A stretch of 64,000 nt of DNA from Microbacterium jejuense (lineage in GTDB: Bacteria > Actinomycetota > Actinomycetes > Actinomycetales > Microbacteriaceae), in assembly GCF_019511665.1 (NCBI RefSeq), contig NZ_JAEUAW010000011.1, forward strand, positions 62,001 through 126,000, read 5' to 3'. The notes under the pieces are model-generated. The model was not told where the DNA came from. It did not search any database and saw only the letters and a list, made by a program, of their open reading frames with translations. A program made the position numbers and the translations under genes. Positions 50,253-57,304 of this stretch are shown piece after piece (the first letter of the stretch is position 1; every line of letters begins with the position of its first letter).

Positions 50253-50663
50253 ATGGCGGATCTCGACGATGTGCGCGCCATCGCGCTCGATCTTCCCGGC
50301 GTGGTCGAACGCGTCGACGGACAGCGCCGCGCCGTCACCTGGCGGACATCCACCGGAGTGTTCGTCTGGCAGCGAGGCCCCAGCGGCCGCGATCTCGAGC
50401 AGCTGAGCGCGATCGGCCGCGAGTGGCCCGACGGCGAGGTGGTTGGCGTCCGCACCGACGGCGAGCAGGGCAAGCTCGCGCTCATCGAGACCTTTCCCGA
50501 CGTGTTCTTCACCATCCCGCACTTCGACGGCTACCCGGCGGTGCTGCTGAGGCTCGACGCGATCGATGCTGAGCTGCTGCGCGAGGTCGTGACCGACGCG
50601 TGGCTGCTGAAGGTGACGAAGAAGGTCGCGAACGAATGGCTGGCAGCGCACCCGCCCGCCTGA
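50253..50663 (+). CDS. MmcQ/YjbR-family protein
   Basis: 136 residues, matching the small MmcQ/YjbR fold (CyaY-like alpha/beta, often called DNA-binding on structural grounds only). It has the family's phrases KLALIETFPDVFFTIPHFDG near 77 and the end LLREVVTDAWLLKVTKK near 108. In-frame ATGs at 50241 and 50244 are alternatives; 50253 is preferred because GGGGG precedes it. It stands alone, divergent from the surface-protein gene and convergent with the sulfatase, sharing a strong terminator. Biochemical role unknown. Confidence 0.82.
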   Translation: MADLDDVRAIALDLPGVVERVDGQRRAVTWRTSTGVFVWQRGPSGRDLEQLSAIGREWPDGEVVGVRTDGEQGKLALIETFPDVFFTIPHFDGYPAVLLRLDAIDAELLREVVTDAWLLKVTKKVANEWLAAHPPA

Positions 50664-50694
50664 TCCCTGCGACGGCCGCTGCCGCCGGAACGAC

Positions 50695-50732
50695 GAGAGA
50701 CCGGATGCCGCAGCCGCGGCATCCGGTCTCTC
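50695..50732. terminator. Bidirectional terminator between yjbR-like gene and sulfatase
   Basis: A perfect 17-bp stem (50695-50711 with 50716-50732) and an AGCC loop. The stem contains CCGGATGCCGC, another use of the GGATGCC word in a terminator. Confidence 0.88.
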
Positions 50733-50753
50733 ACTGTCGGAACGTGCCCGCGA

Positions 50754-53078
50754 TCACTCGCGCGCGAGCGCCGCGAGGGCCTCGAGCTCGAGGTCGAGGT
50801 ACTGCTCCTCGCTGACGTCGACGCCGACGCCGAGCAGCTTGCCGCCCGTGAAGGGGAAGCCGCCGGAGTACTGTCCGCTCACGGAGTCCCCGCTGTCGAA
50901 GCCGACGCACAGGCCGTCACCGGCGAGCGTGAACTTGCCGACCTGTGCGCGCATGGGACCCTCGGCGACGACCTGGTCGTCGACGTAGAGCCTGGCGGTG
51001 CCCAGCGACTCGCCGTGCTCGCCGGCGCCCTCGCGGACGAACTCGACGCCCAGGGCGTGCTTGCCCGGCGTCAGCGCGCCCGAGGTGAACGTCTGCTCCG
51101 GCGGGATGCCGAGGAAGTTGTACACGTAGTTCAGCGTGTTGTCCTTGATGAACAGCGCGTGCCCGCCGAAGCGCGAGCCGTGGGCGAAGAGCACGCCCTC
51201 GGCACCCTCCTCGAGGATCACGTCGGCGATGATCTTGTACGACCTGCCGCGCACGTTGACCGCGACGCTCTCGGCGACGGCCGTCGTGTCGGGGTAGTAG
51301 ATGTATCGCGTGCGCGCCGGCTCGCTCTGCGGCCGCTCGATCGTGAGCTGGTCACGGGCCGATCGGTCGTCGAGGGGCAGCACGTTGTTCTTCTCTGCCT
51401 CTTCGAACCACGCGTCGATGAGCTCCTGCAGCTTCTCGGGATGCTCGGCGGCGAGGTCCTTCGACTCCGAGCGATCGACGTCGACGTGGTACAGCTCCCA
51501 GCGATCCTCGTCGAAGCGGCCGTGGCCGGTGAGCGGAGCGTGGATGGCGGCGGCCTTCCAGCCGTCCTTCCAGATGCCGCGCGTGCCGAGCATCGCGTAG
51601 TACTGCACCTTCTTGGCGGTGGGCCCGTCGGGTTCCGCGTCGAACGAGTACTTCATCGAGACGCCGTCGAGCGGGCGCTGCTCGACGCCGCGGAACACCG
51701 ACGGCATCTCGACGCCGATGACGTCGAGGACCGTCGCGACGATGTCGGTCGAGTGGTGGTATTGGTGGCGGATCTCGCCCTTGGCCTTGATGCCCGCCGG
51801 CCAGTGGATCACCATCGGGTCGCATGTGCCGCCCGAGAACTGCGAGTACCGCTTGAACATCTGGAACGGGGTCGAGAACGCCGTCGCCCACCCCGTCGGA
51901 TAGTGGTTGTACGTCTCGGGACCGCCGAGCACGCCGATCTTGTCGAGGTTCTCCTTCAGGTCGTCGGGGAAGCCGTTGAAGAACTTGTTCTCGTTGACCG
52001 AGCCGTCCGGTGACCCCTCGCCCGACGCGCCGTTGTCGGCGCAGTAGAAGATGAGCGTGTTGTCGAGCTGCCCCGAGTCTTCGAGGTAGTCGATGATGCG
52101 GCCGATCTGCGCGTCGGTGTACTCGCTGAAGCCGGCGAACACCTCGGCCATGCGGGCGAACAGGCGCTTCTCGTCGTCCGACAGCGTGTCCCAGGGCTTG
52201 ACGTAGTCGGCCGCGTTCGCTTGGTCCTCGGGCATCGGGTTGATCGGCGTCAGGGCGGTGTCGGCGGGGACGATGCCGCGTTCCACCATGCGGGCGAGCA
52301 CCCACTCGCGGTACGCGTCGTAGCCGTCGTCGAAGGCGCCCTTGTACCTGTCGATGTACTCCTTGGGGGCGTGGTGCGGCGCGTGGTTGGCGCCGGGGCA
52401 GAACCACGTGTACCAGGGCTTCGACGGGTTCGACGCGTTCTGGTCGCGGATGAGCCGGATCGTCTGGTCGGCGAGGTCCTTCGACAGGTGGTAGCCCTCT
52501 TCGGGCGTGTACGGCGGCTCGATGAAGTGGTTGTCCTCGGCCAGGTCGGGGTACCAGTTGTTCGTCTCGCCGCCGAGGAAGCCGTAGAAGCGGTCGAAGC
52601 CCATTGCGAGCGGCCACTGCTCCTTGCTGCCGCCGGTCGAGACGTCCTCCTCGGGGACGTTGTGGTTCTTGCCGACCCAGAACGTCGAGTACCCGTTCTT
52701 CTGCAGCACCTGGCCGATCGTCGCGCACGACTCCGGGATGTGGCCCGACAGCCCGGGGAAGCCGTTGGTGCCCTCCATGATGTTGCCCATGCCGTTGACG
52801 TGGTGGTTGCGGCCGGTGAGGAAGGTCGAGCGCGTCGGCGAGCACAGCGCGGTGGTGTGCCACTGCGTGTAGGTGAGGCCGTTCGCCGCGAGCCGATCGA
52901 GCGTGGGCATGTTGATGCGCCCCCCGTACGGTGACCACGACGCCATGCCGGTGTCGTCGTACAGGATCACCAGCACGTTGGGAGCGCCCTCCGGCGCCTT
53001 CGGGCGTTCGTACGGACCCCAGTCCGCGACCGAGTCGCGGACGTCCAGCTTGATCGTCCCGTTGAACTCTGCGGCCAT
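50754..53078 (-). CDS. Type I sulfatase (arylsulfatase family)
   Basis: 774 residues, cytoplasmic by lack of a signal peptide. The sulfatase core has metal-binding DDTG near 41-44 and the consensus CSPTRSTFLTGR, where Cys79 is the residue converted to formylglycine. Downstream are KNHN and DNGASGEG segments that complete the metal site. After about residue 560 there is an extra beta-rich C-terminal domain (RLYVDDQVVAEGPM, in part), as in long arylsulfatases of the AslA/AtsA type. It hydrolyses sulfate esters; the substrate is unknown. The ATG follows AAGGTGGAG. The maturation enzyme is encoded 840 nt away at 53922, across a divergent promoter region. Confidence 0.93.
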   Translation of the reverse strand: MAAEFNGTIKLDVRDSVADWGPYERPKAPEGAPNVLVILYDDTGMASWSPYGGRINMPTLDRLAANGLTYTQWHTTALCSPTRSTFLTGRNHHVNGMGNIMEGTNGFPGLSGHIPESCATIGQVLQKNGYSTFWVGKNHNVPEEDVSTGGSKEQWPLAMGFDRFYGFLGGETNNWYPDLAEDNHFIEPPYTPEEGYHLSKDLADQTIRLIRDQNASNPSKPWYTWFCPGANHAPHHAPKEYIDRYKGAFDDGYDAYREWVLARMVERGIVPADTALTPINPMPEDQANAADYVKPWDTLSDDEKRLFARMAEVFAGFSEYTDAQIGRIIDYLEDSGQLDNTLIFYCADNGASGEGSPDGSVNENKFFNGFPDDLKENLDKIGVLGGPETYNHYPTGWATAFSTPFQMFKRYSQFSGGTCDPMVIHWPAGIKAKGEIRHQYHHSTDIVATVLDVIGVEMPSVFRGVEQRPLDGVSMKYSFDAEPDGPTAKKVQYYAMLGTRGIWKDGWKAAAIHAPLTGHGRFDEDRWELYHVDVDRSESKDLAAEHPEKLQELIDAWFEEAEKNNVLPLDDRSARDQLTIERPQSEPARTRYIYYPDTTAVAESVAVNVRGRSYKIIADVILEEGAEGVLFAHGSRFGGHALFIKDNTLNYVYNFLGIPPEQTFTSGALTPGKHALGVEFVREGAGEHGESLGTARLYVDDQVVAEGPMRAQVGKFTLAGDGLCVGFDSGDSVSGQYSGGFPFTGGKLLGVGVDVSEEQYLDLELEALAALARE

Positions 53079-53232
53079 CTTCACTCCACCTTCGTTCGCG
53101 TTGCGCCGCATGAGGGCACGGCGCACTTCGACGCTATCCATTGCTCGACACGAGCGGAAGGAACGCCACGAAGGACGCGACCGGTACGGTGAGTCCGACA
53201 GCCGTAACCCTTCCCGACCAGGAGGCACGCCC

Positions 53233-53904
53233 ATGGGCGCCGTCATCGGAGACATCCTTCCCCTCGCCCTCGGTGTGGCCATCAGCCCCATCCCGGTCAT
53301 CGCAGCGATCCTCATGCTGCTCTCGCCGAAGGCGCGGGTCACCAGCGTCGGGTTCCTCCTCGGGTGGGTGATCGGCATCGTCGTGGCGGTCACGGTGTTC
53401 ACGCTGCTCTCGTCGGTGCTGCCCGAGAACGATCCGGATGCCTCCAAGCCGATCCAGGGCGTCATCCAGCTGATCCTCGGCGTCCTGCTGCTGCTGCTCG
53501 CCGTCCGCCAGTGGCGCGGGCGGCCGAAGGCCGGCGAAGAGCCGAAGATGCCGAAGTGGATGCAGGCCATCGACAAGGTCACGTTCCCGGTCGCGTTCGG
53601 CCTCGGCTTCCTGCTGTCCGCGATCAACCCGAAGAACCTGCTCATGGCGGCGGGCGCCGGCGTCGACATCGGCTCGGCCGCCCTCGAGACCGGTGAGATC
53701 GTGCTCGTGATCGCGATCTTCACGCTGCTTGCGGCATCCACTGTCCTCGTCCCGGTCGTCGGGTACCTCATCGCCGCCGACAGGCTGCGCGGACCGCTGG
53801 ACGCGCTGCGAGTGTGGCTGGGCCGTGAGAACGCGATCATCATGGCCGTGCTGCTGCTCGTGATCGGCGTCTCGATGATCGGCAAGGGCATCGGCAGCTT
53901 CTAG
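53233..53904 (+). CDS. GAP-family (Sap, sulfolipid-1-addressing-like) membrane protein
   Basis: 223 residues with six hydrophobic helices. LPLALGVAISPIPVIAAILM at the start and GFLLSAINPKNLLMAAGAG near 117 are characteristic of the GAP/Sap family. These relate to LysE-like exporters and, in mycobacteria, are tied to moving a sulfated glycolipid or peptidoglycolipids. AGGAGGC lies 7 nt before the ATG. It is followed after 17 nt by the formylglycine-generating enzyme, so it is probably co-transcribed. Its closeness to a sulfatase and FGE may be meaningful. Confidence 0.87.
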   Translation: MGAVIGDILPLALGVAISPIPVIAAILMLLSPKARVTSVGFLLGWVIGIVVAVTVFTLLSSVLPENDPDASKPIQGVIQLILGVLLLLLAVRQWRGRPKAGEEPKMPKWMQAIDKVTFPVAFGLGFLLSAINPKNLLMAAGAGVDIGSAALETGEIVLVIAIFTLLAASTVLVPVVGYLIAADRLRGPLDALRVWLGRENAIIMAVLLLVIGVSMIGKGIGSF

Positions 53905-53921
53905 GCCGTTACGGTGGTGGG

Positions 53922-54836
53922 GTGACGTCTGCGATCCACGACCAGGTGCTGCTTCCCGGCGGCACGTTCACGATGGGCTCGGACGAGTTCTACCCCGACG
54001 AGCAGCCGGTCCACGAGCGTGAGGTCGCACCGTTCCGCATCGACCGGTACGCCGTGACGAACGAGCAGTACGCCGCGTTCGTCGACGACACCGGTTACGT
54101 CACGGTCGCCGAGCGCGACCTCGATCCGGCCGCCTTCCCGGGCGCCGACCCGGCCGACATGGTGCCGGGCTCCATGGTGTTCACGCCCACGCCCGGACCC
54201 GTCGACCTGCGCGACTGGCGCAACTGGTGGCGCTGGCAACCCGGAGCGTACTGGCGTCGGCCGTTCGGGCCGGAGTCGTCCATCGACGAGAGGCTGCGGC
54301 ATCCCGTCGTCCACATCGCGTACGAGGACGCCCAGGCCTACGCCGACTGGGCCGGGCTGCGCCTGCCGACCGAGACCGAGCACGAGTACGCCGCCCGCGG
54401 CGGGCTCGACGGCAAGCGGTTCGCGTGGGGCGACGAGCCCTACCCGGGTGGCGTGGCGCAGGCGAACTCGTGGCTCGGGCGCTTTCCGTACGACAACCAG
54501 GGAGTGGGGGATGCCGCCCCCGTCGGCTCGTACGCTCCCAACGGCTTCGGGCTGTACGACATGACCGGCAACGTGTGGGAGTGGACCACCGACTTCTACA
54601 CGCCGCGGCATCTGCGTCTGTCGGACAAGCCGGTGGATGCCGGCAAGCGCGCGAACCTGCTGGCCGCGGCGAGCGCGCAGGAGGGCTTCCCGTCGATCCC
54701 GCGCCGTGTGCTCAAGGGCGGATCGCACCTGTGCTCGCCCGACTACTGCCTGCGCTTCCGTCCGGCGGCGCGCTCGCCGCAGGCGGAGGACACCGGCATG
54801 TCGCACATCGGCTTCCGTCTCGTCGGCGAGGCCTGA
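53922..54836 (+). CDS. Formylglycine-generating enzyme (sulfatase maturase, SUMF1 family)
   Basis: 304 residues. The FGE-sulfatase fold is visible from end to end: MGSDEFYPDEQPVHEREV at the start, RLPTETEHEYAARGGLDG near 147, NVWEWTTDFY near 219, and the copper-binding active-site pair Cys271 and Cys276 in CSPDYCLRFRPAAR. It oxidises the cysteine of CxPxR motifs in unfolded sulfatases to formylglycine, using O2 and Cu. The GTG start is preceded by GGTGGTGGG, 17 nt after the GAP gene stop. Its natural client in this window is the sulfatase at 50754. Confidence 0.95.
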   Translation: MTSAIHDQVLLPGGTFTMGSDEFYPDEQPVHEREVAPFRIDRYAVTNEQYAAFVDDTGYVTVAERDLDPAAFPGADPADMVPGSMVFTPTPGPVDLRDWRNWWRWQPGAYWRRPFGPESSIDERLRHPVVHIAYEDAQAYADWAGLRLPTETEHEYAARGGLDGKRFAWGDEPYPGGVAQANSWLGRFPYDNQGVGDAAPVGSYAPNGFGLYDMTGNVWEWTTDFYTPRHLRLSDKPVDAGKRANLLAAASAQEGFPSIPRRVLKGGSHLCSPDYCLRFRPAARSPQAEDTGMSHIGFRLVGEA

Positions 54837-54857
54837 CCCTCTCCCGTCTCGCGCCGC

Positions 54858-54902
54858 TGGTCGTTGAGCGGAGCGAGGAACGAGCGAAGACGAAACGTCG
54901 CG
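54858..54902. repeat. Intergenic GGTCGTTGAGCG-type repeat element
   Basis: A stretch starting CTGGTCGTTGAGCGGAGCG and ending GACGAAACGT, with alternating GAGCGA/AGCGAAG units. I recall elements of this wording scattered between genes of Microbacteriaceae and other actinobacteria. Here it fills the gap between the convergent FGE and HAD genes. It may act as a weak hairpin or a short non-autonomous repeat. Confidence 0.5.
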
Positions 54903-54929
54903 AGCCGGCCCAGCGGACTCGCGTTGCAC

Positions 54930-55862
54930 TCACTCGGCGGGGAAGACCTGCGACCAGTCGTCGCGGACGCTGACGACGGTGAAGCCGTGACGGGATGCCG
55001 CGGTCAGAGCCTGCTCGGCGCCCTTGTCGTAGGGCGTGTCGCCGCGGCCGGTGTCGTCGTCGTGGTGCACGAGCAGGGCGAGGCTGCGGGGGCTGCCCTG
55101 CGCGTAGCGCAGCATTGGGATGTCGCCGTTGGAGTTGCCGGCGGCGAGGATCGGCCGGCGCCCCGTTCGCATCCAGATGCGGACAGGCTTCTCAGGACCG
55201 TCGTCGAAGAAGGCGAGCTTCGGCGCGTAGCGCACCGTGTTCGTGGCGTCGTCGTAGGCGAGTCCCATGCCGGTGCCGACGACGCGCTCGGCGGGGATGC
55301 CGTAGTTGGCCTCGGTCATCGGACGCATGAAGTCGCGCTCGCCGCCCGACACGATGTACGTCGTGAAGCCGTTCGCCTCGAGGAACCGGATGAGCTCGAC
55401 CATGGGCTGGTAGACCACCTGCGCGTACGGCGTGCCGAGGGTGAAGTGACGGGCGTCTCGATAGAACTGCGCGACGGATGCCGCGTACTCGTCGACACTG
55501 ACACCCCCGGAGGTGCTCGCGACCGCGGCGATCAGCAGACCCAGGTCGGCGTCATCGCCGGCGTAGTGCTTGTCGATCGCGCCGCCCAGCCACGACAGGT
55601 CGCCGCTGGCGGCGGCCTTGTACGGCTGCTTGTCGGCGAGCGAGGGGTCGGCGGCCGCCGCGGCCTTCCACTGCTCCAGCAGGTAGTGCAGTTGCGTGGG
55701 CATCGGCTTCTCGGTCCACAGCGTGCCGTCGTTGTCGAAGACCGCCGTGCGCGCCTCGGACGCGACATAGTCCGGGCCGCCCTCGTCGGTCACGGCGGCC
55801 ACGAAGTCGAGGATCGCGGCGCGGGTGGCGGTGTCGCGCCACGAGGGCAGGGGGTCGCTCAT
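54930..55862 (-). CDS. HAD-superfamily phosphatase
   Basis: 310 residues. Motif I is FDNDGTLW near residue 42 (nucleophile Asp, then Asp+2), motif II YIVSGGERDF near 168, motif III Lys near PKLAFF, and motif IV GNSNGDIPML near 244. This is the phosphoserine-phosphatase-like branch of the HAD family, with a helical cap between motifs I and II. No signal peptide is present from the ATG at 55862, so it is cytoplasmic. The frame extends upstream to 55952, but that part is low-complexity shadow. The substrate is unknown. It lies 40 nt after the DUF2252 gene on the same strand and may be in its operon. Confidence 0.87.
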   Translation of the reverse strand: MSDPLPSWRDTATRAAILDFVAAVTDEGGPDYVASEARTAVFDNDGTLWTEKPMPTQLHYLLEQWKAAAAADPSLADKQPYKAAASGDLSWLGGAIDKHYAGDDADLGLLIAAVASTSGGVSVDEYAASVAQFYRDARHFTLGTPYAQVVYQPMVELIRFLEANGFTTYIVSGGERDFMRPMTEANYGIPAERVVGTGMGLAYDDATNTVRYAPKLAFFDDGPEKPVRIWMRTGRRPILAAGNSNGDIPMLRYAQGSPRSLALLVHHDDDTGRGDTPYDKGAEQALTAASRHGFTVVSVRDDWSQVFPAE

Positions 55863-55902
55863 GGACGTGACTCTAGCGGTGGACCGCCACGCCGTGGTCG
55901 TC

Positions 55903-57252
55903 TCAGCTCGCGGCGATGAAGGCGTCGTAGTCCGCACGCGAGAGGTCGGCATACGCGCGCGCCCACTCCAAGATCGACTCGGCCACGACGCGCCCGCTTC
56001 CGATGTACCCCGCCAGCTGCGTCACGGTCTGAGACTGCGCGTGCGCGCGGGCCAGCGTGATGGCGCACGCCTGCGCGTACGTGGCGAAGGGGACGTCCTC
56101 GAGAGTCTCGGCTGTGATGCCTCCCTTCATGTCGCGGAACTGGCGCACGTAGAAGTCGCGGCCCTCGGGCCCCCGCGCATGACCGAGGAACGGGTCCGAG
56201 AACGCCTGCAGGGTCTTCTGCAGCGCGACCACGCGGGCGCCCTGGCCGTGTTCGGCGATGAAGCGGTCCGCCTCCGGGGGCTGCTCGATACCCCCGTACT
56301 CCGCGAGCACGCTGCGCCCCGCTTCCTTGATCTGCAGCAGCAGCGCCCGACCGTCACCGTCCTGGAAGACCGTGATCCAGCACCGCGTTCCGACGCTTCC
56401 GACACCGACGACCCGCCGCGCGATGTCGGCGAAGACGTAGTCGTGCAGCAGCACGCGGATCGTGATGTCGGCGCTGGCGACGTATGTCTCGATGTAGCCC
56501 TGCAGGCGGTTCGCGAACTCGGACTCGACGTGCGTCATCGTCGGCGGCTGGTCGACGAACCTGCGCCGCCCGTCCTCGTCGAGTTGCGTCAGCTTGCGCG
56601 CAGCCTTGGCGCCGGTGCGCTTCTTCGCCTCGCGGATCGCAACACGCATCGCGCGCCGGGATTGCGGATCCATGATCGCGAGGGCCGCTTTCACGTCGGA
56701 GTGCAGGTAGTAGCGCTCGAGCGGCGACACTCCGACCGACTTCCGGATGGCGCGCGCGTAGGCGTAGACGGCGCCGCGGACCGCGGCATCCACTACCGAC
56801 TCATCGCGGGAGGTCGCCTGACCGGCGATGACGACACTCGCGATGAGGCGCTTGAGGTCCCACTCCCACGGTGCCCACGCGGCTTCGTCGAAGTCGTTGA
56901 GGTCGAACACCAGCGTGCGCTGCGGCGACGCGTAGAAGCCGAAGTTGGCGACATGCGCGTCGCCGCACGAGGCCACCAGGATGCCGCTGTGCGGGTCCCT
57001 GGCAAGATCGGCCGCCTGCAGCGCGGCGGTGGCCCGGTAGAAGGCGAACGGGTTGGCCGACATGCGCTCATTGCGCAGCGGCACGAGTTCGGGCACACGG
57101 GTGCGATTCTGCGCGTCGAGGATCGCCAGCGGATCGCGTCCGGAGGTGGTCAGAGCCGCGAGTGCGCGGCGCGGCGTGCGCTTGCGGGCGGCAAGGCCCT
57201 CTGCGACGCGTTCCTGGGTGCTCACCGGCCCGGACCAGGCGGCGTCTGACAT
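55903..57252 (-). CDS. DUF2252 family protein
   Basis: 449 residues. DUF2252 marks are MSANPFAFYRATAALQAADL near 62, SCGDAHVANFGFYASP near 95 and FDLNDFDEAAWAPWEWDLKR near 115. The GDxHxxN and DFD elements resemble the catalytic loop and metal-binding Asp of protein-kinase-like phosphotransferases, so an aminoglycoside/homoserine-kinase-like fold is plausible, but activity is not established for the family. The ATG at 57252 is the first good methionine; a GTG at 57261 is possible and neither has a strong ribosome site. It follows the LAL regulator gene by 52 nt on the same strand. Confidence 0.87.
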   Translation of the reverse strand: MSDAAWSGPVSTQERVAEGLAARKRTPRRALAALTTSGRDPLAILDAQNRTRVPELVPLRNERMSANPFAFYRATAALQAADLARDPHSGILVASCGDAHVANFGFYASPQRTLVFDLNDFDEAAWAPWEWDLKRLIASVVIAGQATSRDESVVDAAVRGAVYAYARAIRKSVGVSPLERYYLHSDVKAALAIMDPQSRRAMRVAIREAKKRTGAKAARKLTQLDEDGRRRFVDQPPTMTHVESEFANRLQGYIETYVASADITIRVLLHDYVFADIARRVVGVGSVGTRCWITVFQDGDGRALLLQIKEAGRSVLAEYGGIEQPPEADRFIAEHGQGARVVALQKTLQAFSDPFLGHARGPEGRDFYVRQFRDMKGGITAETLEDVPFATYAQACAITLARAHAQSQTVTQLAGYIGSGRVVAESILEWARAYADLSRADYDAFIAAS

Positions 57253-57304
57253 CGTGCTCACGGCGTCATTGTGGTCCCGTGCGACGGTGTGCGCATCACC
57301 CGCG

